Of a stretch of DNA of 64,000 bases, positions 1 to 7,270 are shown piece after piece (position 1 is the stretch's first letter; every line of letters starts with the position of its first letter). Under the pieces are notes generated by a model, which did not search any database, was not told where the DNA came from, and saw only the letters and a list, made by a program, of their open reading frames with translations. The position numbers and the translations under genes are program-made. Source of the DNA: Candidatus Hydrogenedentota bacterium (GTDB lineage: Bacteria; Hydrogenedentota; Hydrogenedentia; Hydrogenedentales; SLHB01). The stretch is from NCBI GenBank assembly GCA_013359265.1, contig JABWCD010000006.1, forward strand, positions 124,001-188,000, written 5' to 3'.

Positions 1-296
1 ATTCGTCCGCACGCGGTACAAGCGTAGTGACATCGCTTCTTCGCCATCGGCTTCCCGCAGCAGCTACTCCGCTCGAACTCCACGGTTGGGTCCAGGTCGT
101 AACGACATTGAGCACAAACCGCATGATCGTCTGCGCCAAGTTTGATGCGCCCCTGGCATCTGGGACAAGGGTGGCTGGAGAACAGGACGTCAAAGTAGAA
201 ATGCTTCGCGGCTTGCGTGAAGCGGTCCACCGCAACCAGAAGGTTCTCGATGTCCTGCAACAAGCGCCTCCTAAGAGGACCAACTACCGAATTCAT
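1..296 (-). CDS. Zinc-ribbon protein, C-terminus cut by window edge
   Basis: The frame is open on the minus strand from an ATG at 296 to the left edge. It encodes about 98 residues with CPRC, CAQC, CCG and ACTACG pairs, so two zinc-binding clusters are visible before the window ends. An AGGAGG at 267-272 stands 3 and 6 bases before two TTG codons at 263 and 260, so translation may really start there and give a protein beginning LLQDIEN or LQDIEN. The first part of the frame overlaps the end of the lipoprotein gene by 26 bases, which suggests coupling. Zinc ribbons of this sort usually bind nucleic acid or hold a protein fold together. I do not recognise a specific function. The antisense plus-strand frame over the same bases has no such motifs and is rejected. 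Confidence 0.7.
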   Translation of the reverse strand, partial: MNSVVGPLRRRLLQDIENLLVAVDRFTQAAKHFYFDVLFSSHPCPRCQGRIKLGADDHAVCAQCRYDLDPTVEFERSSCCGKPMAKKRCHYACTACGR

Positions 297-822
297 TTGT
301 GTCGATTTCATTGTGCGTGATTCGAAACGCCATTACCTCGTACTCGCCTAATCGACGGGTCCAAGCGATCTCAAAAGACGTATCGGTGGTTCGGTGAATT
401 ATCAGGCTCTTAATAACAACGCCCGAAGCATTGTCGGTATCGGCCGCCAGGAAATACTGGCCAACAGGCAACTCATTTAGTGAGAACTGGCCTTTCCACA
501 GGAGTCGTTGCCGCATGATAAAGCGGCAGTGGTTCAGGACGTACCGGGCGCCCTCCTCCGTCATATTCGGTGCGATGAAAAGAGTGACGCCCGGCGACAG
601 CGTCTGCCCGACAACTATGCGTCCCGTGATATTGACGACCTGCTCGGTGAAGTGGAGCACCCCGCACGGGTTGTGCTCGATCCAGTCGTCGATGCCTTGC
701 ATCGCAGGACTGCTCCGTGTCCCTGGCCCGGCAAAAGAGTGAGATGGGATGCAGCCGCCTAGAAGCATTGCGATCAGCAACAAGGTTGACTTCGCTGCTT
801 CTTTTTCCGGCGGGAATCCCAT
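271..822 (-). CDS. Putative lipoprotein of unknown function
   Basis: 183 residues if translation starts at the ATG at 822. The open frame extends upstream to 999, but only this start puts a signal peptide at the N-terminus: charged residues, a run of Leu/Ile/Ala, then a lipobox-like LLGGC near residue 24. The mature part is rich in beta-strand-like alternation (VVNITGRIVVGQ, GVTLFIAP) and has no catalytic motif that I recognise. Export and lipid anchoring are inferred from the signal only. It runs in the same direction as the partial zinc-ribbon gene and overlaps it at the 3' end. No promoter is obvious. Confidence 0.55.
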   Translation of the reverse strand: MGFPPEKEAAKSTLLLIAMLLGGCIPSHSFAGPGTRSSPAMQGIDDWIEHNPCGVLHFTEQVVNITGRIVVGQTLSPGVTLFIAPNMTEEGARYVLNHCRFIMRQRLLWKGQFSLNELPVGQYFLAADTDNASGVVIKSLIIHRTTDTSFEIAWTRRLGEYEVMAFRITHNEIDTNEFGSWSS

Positions 823-1158
823 CCGATCGCGGGTAATGTCCGGTGATTTATATAGTTTTCGATATTGCGTCCATTCGATTCTGATGAAGGCTACGCCAGT
901 GCCGCTCGACGCGCCAGCGTTCGATCCAATGAAGGCCTTCGAAGCCCAGAAGCAATAGATGGTGGTCGCGAGCTTGCGCTCGTTGATCGGCCTTGACAAT
1001 TTCGTCCGTGAATCTTAATGAATTCGCAGTCATAAAGACGTATGAATGATTTGCCTTCTTAAGACTTGCGAAAGCTTTTTAACCCTCGGCAAACGATGGT
1101 ACGTACGTGCGCGTGCGCCCCGGTGCAATCACACGTCCAATAGCACCGCCACTTAAAC

Positions 1159-1953
1159 ATGGAAAAAGCAATCTGCATCGCGATATTCAATTTGAAAGGC
1201 GGGGTCGGAAAGACCTGCACCGCGGTTAACCTCGCTGCCAGCTTCGTTCACGACCATAAGCAAAAGGTTCTGGTCGTCGATATGGATCCGCAGGCTAACG
1301 CTACAAGGGCACTGATCGGAAAAGACTTCGAAAATGAACGCGTGACGATGAAGCACGTACTTTTGCGTGACGCGGCCGATAGCGTTGCCCTCTCGCACAT
1401 ATTGATGCGAACTTCACTACCCGGTCTGCTAGTGGCGCCGGCTGACTTGACCCTTTCTGAGGCCGACATAAAATTGTACAGTGCAATGCGCCGAGAGTTT
1501 GTCCTTCGGGAGCAAATGCAATCGGTCCGCACATCGTTTGACTACGTCTTTATAGATTGTCCACCGAGTCTTGGCATATTGACCCTGAATGCGATGGCCG
1601 CGGCGGATTACGTCGTTGTCCCCAGCGAGTGTACTTTCCTTTCACTTAGGGCGATTAAACAGATTCTCCCGTTCCTGGATCTCGTTAGGGACCGGCTCAA
1701 TCCTCGCCTGAACCTGCTCGGAGTGGTCGCCACAAAGTACTATATCCTCTCAAAGGCAAATCAGGAGGTTCTGGAGTGCATGCGTGGACTGAAAGACACA
1801 GTCCACATTTTTCGCGAAGTTATCGCACGTGATGTAAAAGCGGAGGAAGCACCTAGTTTTGGCCTCCCACTTTGCTTATACGCTCCCAATTGTCGAGCCA
1901 CGGAACAGTACCGAAAATTGGCGGAAGAGGTCATCCGGAAATGCCAAAGCTAA
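1159..1953 (+). CDS. parA: ParA/Soj-type partition ATPase
   Basis: 264 residues. The deviant Walker A KGGVGKT lies near residues 14-20, Walker A' is seen as VDMDPQ, and Walker B is in VFIDCPPSLG. These are the signature of the ParA/MinD class, which uses ATP-driven binding to the nucleoid to move plasmids, chromosome origins or other cargo. Length is typical of a small ParA with no N-terminal HTH. The next gene starts inside its last codons, a usual arrangement for ParA and its DNA-binding partner. With the HerA-type ATPase and replication-relaxation gene downstream, this marks the region as the maintenance module of a plasmid or integrated element. Confidence 0.93.
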   Translation: MEKAICIAIFNLKGGVGKTCTAVNLAASFVHDHKQKVLVVDMDPQANATRALIGKDFENERVTMKHVLLRDAADSVALSHILMRTSLPGLLVAPADLTLSEADIKLYSAMRREFVLREQMQSVRTSFDYVFIDCPPSLGILTLNAMAAADYVVVPSECTFLSLRAIKQILPFLDLVRDRLNPRLNLLGVVATKYYILSKANQEVLECMRGLKDTVHIFREVIARDVKAEEAPSFGLPLCLYAPNCRATEQYRKLAEEVIRKCQS

Positions 1954-2306
1954 ATCTGGATTTGTTCGGACAAGCAGCGAGCGCTTCTGAAAGCGATACC
2001 AGTCAAAAGGAGAACGTGCGTAAATCAAGTGATTCGTCTCCGCAAACGCCAGAGCAAATACTGAGTCGCCCTCTTGAGCAAGCGCCACCCAGAGCCACAG
2101 AGAAGGCCCTTGAGAGGCAACCCGTAAGATTCGTTCCTGTCGGTTTTGACATCGATTTGCTCCTGGCCCTTGATGACGCTGTGCTTGCGCTACGGCGGCA
2201 AGGCCATTGGAAGGCGTCGAAATCCGGCATCATCCGTGCCCTAATACGCTACCATCAGGCGGACCTTGCAGAGGTTTACCTGGGTGACGAAGCGCGAAAA
2301 TCGTGA
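1941..2306 (+). CDS. Small DNA-binding partner of ParA (ribbon-helix-helix-like)
   Basis: 121 residues from the ATG at 1941, which overlaps the end of parA by 13 bases; longer in-frame starts would lie deep inside parA. The first 65 residues are polar and look disordered. The last 50 read VRFVPVGFDIDLL, a helix, a glycine turn and SKSGIIRALIRYH, the strand-helix-helix pattern of ribbon-helix-helix proteins. Small ParA systems often pair with an RHH centromere-binding protein with a flexible N-terminal tail that stimulates the ATPase. I infer that role here. A nearby centromere-like repeat was not found. Confidence 0.65.
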   Translation: MPKLNLDLFGQAASASESDTSQKENVRKSSDSSPQTPEQILSRPLEQAPPRATEKALERQPVRFVPVGFDIDLLLALDDAVLALRRQGHWKASKSGIIRALIRYHQADLAEVYLGDEARKS

Positions 2307-2347
2307 TTCTCTCTGTACGGACTCTGTCCGCCACGCGACGAGCGCCC

Positions 2348-2626
2348 TTAACGCCAGTATTTCGCCATCTGTTGCTCGATATCTTCAAAGGCGCATTTCT
2401 TGCCAAAGCATCGGCGGTCTTCTTTGAGACCGTAGATGAGATGCTCGACCTTTTGGTCGAGTTCGTGAAGTCTGCGTTCGATTTGCTTTCGTGCGCGGAT
2501 TAGTTTTCGGATTTCTTGGTCGGTGTCCATAAGAACCCGGAATCGTCTCGATATATTTATATCTTTTGGTTCCGCCCCTACTCCGCAGTAAAGACAAACG
2601 GTCCTCAACTCAACCGTGGCCTTCAT
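2348..2626 (-). CDS. Small cysteine-pair, helical protein of unknown function
   Basis: 92 residues from the ATG at 2626. It starts with KATVELRTVCLYCGV, a single CxxC pair, then a charged helix (IRKLIRARKQIERRLHELDQKVEHLIYG) and ends near CFGKKC, a second cysteine pair. The four cysteines could bind one zinc. No strong ribosome binding site is seen; a weak hairpin (TTGTC/GACAA) lies directly upstream. The frame is open further upstream but that part lacks any protein-like pattern. It points against the plus-strand genes around it, like the other small zinc-type genes of 5-13 kb. Confidence 0.5.
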   Translation of the reverse strand: MKATVELRTVCLYCGVGAEPKDINISRRFRVLMDTDQEIRKLIRARKQIERRLHELDQKVEHLIYGLKEDRRCFGKKCAFEDIEQQMAKYWR

Positions 2627-2704
2627 CTTGTCGGCGTTATCCCTGACAAAGGACAAAATATATAAAGGAGGACCACTTATCGGTGATAACAGGAGGTCAA
2701 GAAA

Positions 2705-2929
2705 GTGTTCAAAGAGCGCACATACCAAACCGACATGTACTTCACACTGAAGTACGTCGCCGCAGACCTTTATCGACCGGTGCAACAGCCGAAACGCTAC
2801 GTGCAGTTCTGGACACCCACACTCGCCGAACAACATGCCGAAAGAAACATCACAGCCCTATTATGTCCCGCTTTACCCGAACTACAACTTGCCGCGGAAC
2901 GAAGAGAACTCGAAGCTCGCCTCGTGTGA
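2705..2929 (+). CDS. Small hypothetical protein with strong ribosome binding site
   Basis: 74 residues from a GTG at 2705 that follows AGGAGG (2691-2696) by 8 bases, one of the clearest ribosome binding sites in this part. The sequence is rich in Tyr, Pro, Gln and Glu, with a helical end (ALPELQLAAERRELEARLV). It overlaps the next gene in another frame by 95 bases, which is long for bacteria. So either the downstream gene starts later than its first ATG or this is a true nested overlap. I do not recognise the protein. Confidence 0.45.
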   Translation: MFKERTYQTDMYFTLKYVAADLYRPVQQPKRYVQFWTPTLAEQHAERNITALLCPALPELQLAAERRELEARLV

Positions 2930-3329
2930 ACCGATTTCAGGACGGCTCACAGAGACTTCTACAGGCGACCCAGTCTCGGATTTTGTAGCGGACAGGCTTC
3001 GCATTATTGAGGCGACCATACGCCAGGTAGTCGACGAGATTGCCGAACGAGAGCGCTTGCACGGTGAAGTAGTTGAAGCAATAGACAAGGATGAACTGAT
3101 ACAGAAGGAAAGGCTCTTTCAGGCCGCACCTCACGGCACGGCTGTATTCACCGTGGGAGACCCGCGCCGAAGGGCTGCCATCGAGTCCGAACTCGCCGCG
3201 TTGCAGAAGGAACGCCGACGCGAAGACGTCGCAAGCTGGTCTGATATCGGCTCTCTGCGCAAAGAATTACGGGAACTCCTTGCGGAATACCGGCAAGAGA
3301 TGCGGCGACGCCGCATTATTCAACAATGA
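2835..3329 (+). CDS. Coiled-coil protein coupled to the HerA-type ATPase
   Basis: 164 residues. After a proline- and tyrosine-rich N-terminus the chain is almost entirely charged helix: a heptad-like stretch around residues 50-95 and another from 115 to the end, both rich in Glu and Arg. The stop overlaps the ATG of the ATPase gene (ATGA at 3326-3329), so the two are translationally coupled and probably work together, perhaps as an adaptor or a tether for the ATPase. The first ATG at 2835 has a weak ribosome binding site, and the true start may lie further in. No enzymatic motif is visible. Confidence 0.65.
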   Translation: MPKETSQPYYVPLYPNYNLPRNEENSKLASCEPISGRLTETSTGDPVSDFVADRLRIIEATIRQVVDEIAERERLHGEVVEAIDKDELIQKERLFQAAPHGTAVFTVGDPRRRAAIESELAALQKERRREDVASWSDIGSLRKELRELLAEYRQEMRRRRIIQQ

Positions 3330-5491
3330 CAACCGATTTTCGCGAACTTCTAAGGCGTCTCGCCCCCATTGTGGGCCAACAGAAAGTGGACCGCTGGTAC
3401 CGGGCCTATCTCATGAGCGATTACAAGGAACGCCAGGAACTCGAACAGTGCATTTCCGTCTACGCGATGGACGTTCTTAACGACACTCCAGTTGCTCCGC
3501 CCGCAGGCCTGTTTCCACCTCCGCCCCGCGACGTATGCGCCGGCGAAATTCCCTTGGGCCGCGTCAAGTACGGCGGAAAACTTCTTTACGAAGTAGGCCT
3601 CCGAAAAAACGAGCTCTTGCGACACGTCGGAATCTACGGCAGCAGTGGCGCCGGAAAGAGCAACGGCCTTGCGCTGATCTTAGATGGCTTAACGAAGCTT
3701 GGAATTCATTGGTGGCTCGTTGATTACAAACGCACTTTTAGGTCGTTGGTGCGCTCGCCGGGTTACGAGAATCTCTTGGTATTCACCGCAGGCGATTCGC
3801 AGACGGCGCCCTTCGCGTTCAATCCCTTGATACCGCCGCCGGGAACGAGCACGGACGTATGGTCCAAGAAGATGACTGGGGTGATTAGTCATGCCTATTG
3901 TCAAGGCGCCGGAAGCGAGAGCCTTCTTGTTACGGCCATCCAGGAAGCCTACTCAGACGGAGCAAAACACGGGCGTTGGCCCACGTTCAAGGATGTATAC
4001 ACAATTCTGGAAGATATGCCCGCAAGAGGTCGCCGATCGCTTTGGATGGACTCGGCACGCAGAGCAATGCAAAGCCTGACGACGGGCAATGCCGCTGAAG
4101 TGTTTTGCTCAGAGCGCCCCGTAGACCTGGTCAAGCTACTTGACAGATCAATGATCTGCGAAATCGAACTCCTGAGTGTCGCGGAGGCCACGTTGTTGAG
4201 CGAAGCCGTGCTGGTCTTTGTCCTACAGCATCACATGCAAAACAATCGGAACAGGGAAGCATTGGCTTTTATGCTGTTCATTGAGGAGGCTCACCATTTG
4301 CTGCGCAGTCCACCGGGCCTCGGTGATGGGTCTGAACCAGTAATACACAGTATGCTTAGACTCGTCCGCGAACTTGGCATTGGTGTATGCCTTGCAACCC
4401 AAGACGCAGCCGCTGTGCCGCCACCCGTATTTGGCAATCAGGCGACCACCATCGCCTTCCATACCAAGCATCAGCGCGATGTAATGAGCACGGCCCAAGC
4501 GATGCTACTGAAGGACGACGCCAAAGATGAACTGGGCAGATTGCCGGTAGGCGATGCAATCATAAGATTGCCTAGATGCTTCGAGCCCCTGCAAATATCC
4601 GTAGATTACCGTCCAATCGCCAAGGGAACGGTAACAGACACACATCTCGCTCAGCACATGGCAATGGTCTGGAGTTCCAGCGATATGTACATGTTCCAGG
4701 CTCCGCCGGCGAATCCAAGCCTAATTCCAGGTATTCCGCCCCCGGACAATAGAGACTCGATCTCCATGGAATCGGCCAGCCCGCAGGATACTGCCCGAGA
4801 CGTATCGACAGCATCACCCCCGCCCACCACCCCAGACATACAGTCTGTTGAAACCAATTCAAAACCTACAGACCTGGAACGCTTGATGCTCCAGGACCTG
4901 CTCACGCAACCGTTCAGTGGGGTGGTCGACCGTATCAGGCGTTTGGGATTCAGCCGACGTAAAGCAACAGCAGTGCTCCGTACCCTGGAAGAACACGGGT
5001 TTATAAAGCCGACATTCATCTATAACGGGACAGCGTTGCTGAAGCTGTTCGACCTCACTGAAGACGGGTCTCGGCTATGCGACGGCCTAAACCTTGGCAC
5101 GCCTCCTCCACGCTCCGAAGGCGGTGTTGTGCACAGATTCATGGTTAACCGCGCGGCAAACCGCCTGCGAGAAACTGGCTGGAAAGCAAGGACGGAATAT
5201 AGGGTCGCTGACGACCTTGTCGTTGATATTCACGCGGAATCGAAGCAGCGGCTGATGGCAGTTCTGGTCGAAACGGGGAAGAGCAATATCTCCCGTAACC
5301 TGAAAAGAACGCTTGCCGCCGGTTACGAAGAAGTCTTGATAATCGCGCCCACGCCGGAAATTGCTGCGAACTTGCGTCGGTTGGTTGCTGGCCTGGCGCA
5401 AAGAGAACCACCGGTCATGAGCCTCGCGGAATTCCTGGCGTCCGAGATCGCCACGGTTGAGGTAGCCGAAAACGTTTGCGCCAGCGGCTAA
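3326..5491 (+). CDS. HerA/DUF87-type ATPase with winged helix and nuclease-like tail
   Basis: 721 residues. Walker A is GSSGAGKS near residues 105-112 and Walker B is FIEEAHH near residue 318, followed by a sensor-like LATQDA. This is the HerA/FtsK/VirD4 fold that pumps DNA or couples DNA to a secretion channel. After a proline-rich linker (about 455-515) comes a winged-helix-like part (VVDRIRRLGFSRRKATAVLRTLEEHGF). It ends with a region of about 100 residues in which D of VVDIHAE and E-x-K-like VETGKS resemble a PD-(D/E)XK core. That nuclease reading is inference. With ParA and replication-relaxation genes nearby it is probably the coupling or mobilisation ATPase of the element. The upstream coiled-coil gene overlaps its start. 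Confidence 0.85.
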   Translation: MTTDFRELLRRLAPIVGQQKVDRWYRAYLMSDYKERQELEQCISVYAMDVLNDTPVAPPAGLFPPPPRDVCAGEIPLGRVKYGGKLLYEVGLRKNELLRHVGIYGSSGAGKSNGLALILDGLTKLGIHWWLVDYKRTFRSLVRSPGYENLLVFTAGDSQTAPFAFNPLIPPPGTSTDVWSKKMTGVISHAYCQGAGSESLLVTAIQEAYSDGAKHGRWPTFKDVYTILEDMPARGRRSLWMDSARRAMQSLTTGNAAEVFCSERPVDLVKLLDRSMICEIELLSVAEATLLSEAVLVFVLQHHMQNNRNREALAFMLFIEEAHHLLRSPPGLGDGSEPVIHSMLRLVRELGIGVCLATQDAAAVPPPVFGNQATTIAFHTKHQRDVMSTAQAMLLKDDAKDELGRLPVGDAIIRLPRCFEPLQISVDYRPIAKGTVTDTHLAQHMAMVWSSSDMYMFQAPPANPSLIPGIPPPDNRDSISMESASPQDTARDVSTASPPPTTPDIQSVETNSKPTDLERLMLQDLLTQPFSGVVDRIRRLGFSRRKATAVLRTLEEHGFIKPTFIYNGTALLKLFDLTEDGSRLCDGLNLGTPPPRSEGGVVHRFMVNRAANRLRETGWKARTEYRVADDLVVDIHAESKQRLMAVLVETGKSNISRNLKRTLAAGYEEVLIIAPTPEIAANLRRLVAGLAQREPPVMSLAEFLASEIATVEVAENVCASG

Positions 5492-5632
5492 CTCAAGGGT
5501 ACGCGCGCAGGATTGCGCGGTCCGTCTTCAACAGAATGAATCCGTGTAGCAGATGTACCGGCTCTCACAAGAGTTGTAAACCGCAATGGCAAAATCACGT
5601 GAAAGAGACTTACGGTTCAGTGTGGTCCAAAG

Positions 5633-5911
5633 TCACAATGTCCGTGCATCGCTCTTGATGGAGCTGCCCTTCAGAATCTTCTTCCACGAAGGCAATGCCC
5701 CCAACTCCTCCCTGGTAGGGAAAATGGTCTCCTGAAGCTTATACAGCTCATTTAGCACGATAGCTTCTGCATCTGTGCCCCATCCATCACTTGGCATAAG
5801 CGCCTCCTCGCACTCTCGGGAACGGACGAGAAACTCCAAATTGAATAGAAACTGGTTCAACGGTGCAAGTGCTTCATCAATGCTCCTGCTTTGATTTTTC
5901 GATGTGTTCAT
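5633..5911 (-). CDS. Small hypothetical protein with palindromic leader
   Basis: 92 residues from the ATG at 5911, after a GGAGG 8 bases upstream. The chain is mainly helical and acidic (SIDEALAPLNQFLFNLEFLVRSRECEEALMP) and contains no zinc ligands or catalytic motif. Its ribosome binding site touches a perfect 15-bp inverted repeat at 5923-5960, the design shared by most small minus-strand genes in this region. The function is unknown. Confidence 0.6.
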   Translation of the reverse strand: MNTSKNQSRSIDEALAPLNQFLFNLEFLVRSRECEEALMPSDGWGTDAEAIVLNELYKLQETIFPTREELGALPSWKKILKGSSIKSDARTL

Positions 5912-5922
5912 TTTCTATTCCT

Positions 5923-5960
5923 CCAGGACCTCTGTCCTTCCTGTTGGACAGAGGTCCTGG
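5923..5960. repeat. Perfect 15-bp inverted repeat at ribosome binding site
   Basis: Arms CCAGGACCTCTGTCC (5923-5937) and GGACAGAGGTCCTGG (5946-5960) are perfectly complementary around an 8-base loop. The inner edge overlaps two bases of the GGAGG of the 92-residue gene at 5633-5911, so in mRNA the stem would sit at the base of the ribosome binding site. No T-run follows in the direction of that gene, so it is not an ordinary terminator. Confidence 0.85.
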
Positions 5961-6004
5961 GAACTCGATACGAACAAACGACAACGCATAGACGCCAACG
6001 CACA

Positions 6005-6235
6005 TCAATTAGGAGACCAATCTTTGGGCCACCAAACTAGCTTTCCATACGCTCGCTCACCGACAAAGACATGCGCACACTTACTGCAACGTCGACGTAC
6101 GATGATTACCCTATAACGCCAACTGATTCGTTCGCTGACAAATCGACTGCGACGACATCCACATTTTGGACAATCATCACGAGGCAAGATGGTTGTTATT
6201 CTGAATTCTGCATCTTCATATCGTGGTCTTGGCAT
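6005..6235 (-). CDS. Small zinc-ribbon protein
   Basis: 76 residues from the ATG at 6235, chosen because AGGTGA lies 5 bases upstream; an earlier GTG at 6244 would overlap that site. CPKCGC near residue 22 and CSKC near residue 50 form a four-cysteine zinc ribbon, with many basic residues between (RISWRYRVIIVRRR), as in nucleic-acid-binding ribbons. It belongs with the small minus-strand genes at 9766-10260 and 12414-12728, which carry the same type of motif and leader. The target is unknown. Confidence 0.65.
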   Translation of the reverse strand: MPRPRYEDAEFRITTILPRDDCPKCGCRRSRFVSERISWRYRVIIVRRRCSKCAHVFVGERAYGKLVWWPKDWSPN

Positions 6236-6255
6236 TGGAGTCACCTATCCGGGGA

Positions 6256-6292
6256 ACGCTTTTGTCCCGCAGCTATCAAGGGACAAAAGCGT
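6256..6292. repeat. 13-bp inverted repeat upstream of zinc-ribbon gene
   Basis: Arms ACGCTTTTGTCCC (6256-6268) and GGGACAAAAGCGT (6280-6292) pair perfectly with an 11-base loop. It begins 9 bases upstream of the ribosome binding site of the zinc-ribbon gene that starts at 6235. The stem sequence is unrelated to the one at 5923, but position and shape match. Confidence 0.82.
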
Positions 6293-6390
6293 ACGTTTGG
6301 CATCGTCATCAAGCATGGATGGTGATAAGGCAAATTTTACAAGACGCGATCACGGATATGCACAGACTCCGCGAAGCGGCAATTTGCCAT

Positions 6391-6449
6391 CGGTTTTCCG
6401 CGGCAACGCGGAAAACCGGTCAGTGCGCTTGGATTCCCGCAGAATCCAA
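6391..6449. repeat. Two further perfect hairpins in one leader region
   Basis: CGGTTTTCCGCG (6391-6402) and CGCGGAAAACCG (6407-6418) form a 12-bp stem with a GCAA loop. TTGGATTC (6429-6436) and GAATCCAA (6442-6449) form an 8-bp stem with a 5-base loop. Together with the repeats at 6256-6292 and 6474-6500 there are four perfect stems within 245 bases. No gene lies here. Read on the minus strand, they would form a strongly folded leader ahead of the zinc-ribbon gene at 6005-6235. Confidence 0.7.
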
Positions 6450-6468
6450 TGCTCGCTTCAGCGCCCAT

Positions 6469-6500
6469 AAAAAAAGAATCGGGGTCAAACCCCGATTCTT
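6469..6500 (-). terminator. Rho-independent terminator of the 95-residue gene
   Basis: AAGAATCGGGG (6474-6484) pairs with CCCCGATTCTT (6490-6500) around a 5-base loop. On the minus strand the hairpin runs into a T-tract. The stop codon of the gene at 6485-6772 lies in the loop, so the gene's last codons form one side of the terminator. Confidence 0.8.
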
Positions 6501-6772
6501 TTCATAAACTCTTCCGGCGTCTCTCTTCCGCCATTTTGCGGCTTGAGGGTCTTTAGCCAAAGTTCCTCTTGCCGCTGCGTCCATCCTCGCTCGGGGAGTC
6601 CGGCGACGAACTCATCAAGGAGGGTGACGAAACCGGCCAGTTTCAACAAGTCGGTCACCTCCTTGCATGGGTCGAGCCGGATGAGGTCCTCTGGCTCGAT
6701 GCTGTCATCGAGCCAAAGGTCTTCGGGCATTCGGTGCGCCAATTCTTCTTCGCGGGTTTTGTTTGTTTTCAT
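6485..6772 (-). CDS. Small acidic hypothetical protein
   Basis: 95 residues from the ATG at 6772, with GGAGGTG 9 bases upstream. The sequence is acidic and helical (MPEDLWLDDSIEPEDLIRLDPCKEVTDLL), and the end (RETPEEFMKRIGV) is polar. There are no zinc ligands or catalytic motifs. It ends inside a rho-independent terminator and begins after a folded leader (6806-6873), so it appears to be its own transcription unit. The function is unknown. Confidence 0.58.
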   Translation of the reverse strand: MKTNKTREEELAHRMPEDLWLDDSIEPEDLIRLDPCKEVTDLLKLAGFVTLLDEFVAGLPERGWTQRQEELWLKTLKPQNGGRETPEEFMKRIGV

Positions 6773-6805
6773 TTTCGTTTACACCTCCGTAAAACGATTT
6801 TCATG

Positions 6806-6873
6806 TGACCCGGTTAGAGGGAACGGGTCATGAGATTTCGCAAAGCCTTTAGCCCCGTTAGGGGGAAATCTCA
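6806..6873. repeat. Tandem inverted repeats in leader of the 95-residue gene
   Basis: TGACCCGGTT (6806-6815) pairs with AACGGGTCA (6822-6830) with one bulged base. TGAGATTTC (6831-6839) pairs with GAAATCTCA (6865-6873) perfectly. Both lie upstream of the GGAGGTG site of the gene that starts at 6772. From here to the left end of the insertion sequence at about 7010 I see no gene. Confidence 0.6.
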
Positions 6874-7053
6874 ATGAATCCCTGTTCCCGTGGTCACTAC
6901 GATGAAAATCGCGGAGGTGTAAACATCCGAAATAGAAAAACAATACCCGCGCAAGACTTCGGCGCACCGAATGACCGGCAATCGATACTCCCCGAGCGAG
7001 GATGCGTAGTGACGGCGGAAGAGAGCGCCTTCGTGGGCTGCGTATTACGGCTG

Positions 7054-7178
7054 AATCCGATCAGTCATTCCGATGGAATCCGATCATGGATTCCGATGGA
7101 AAGCGATCGCTCGTTCCGATTCAAAGCGATCATGGATTCCGATTCAATCCGATCACCCATTCCGGTCAATCCGATCAC
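7054..7178. repeat. Six tandem IS21 end repeats
   Basis: Six copies of a motif resembling AATCCGATCATNNATTCCGA start at 7054, 7077, 7101, 7124, 7146 and 7168, a period of 22-24 bases. Three related copies lie in inverse orientation at the right end. IS21 elements carry such multiple terminal repeats as transposase sites; six on one side is many. They are not CRISPR repeats: the period is too short and there are no unique spacers. Confidence 0.75.
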
Positions 7179-7270
7179 GTGTGAGGAGGGGCTTGGCGTC
7201 GCGGGATAACCCATAGCGACAGGGGTATGCTCTTGGCTTTTTGGCGGAAGTATGAGCTGAGGAGTCGAGC

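Noticed and set aside
27-320. Plus-strand frame of 97 codons at the left edge
   Set aside because: The minus strand over the same bases codes for paired cysteines of a zinc ribbon; the plus frame has no motif.
848-1033. Possible transposase fragment upstream of the lipoprotein gene on the minus strand
   Set aside because: The short frame is rich in Arg/His/Trp, but I could not match it to any transposase family and it has no terminal repeats.
7054-7178. Regular short repeats that could look like a CRISPR array
   Set aside because: Period of 22-24 bases with variable copies and no spacers of constant length; inverse copies lie at the other end of the IS21 element.
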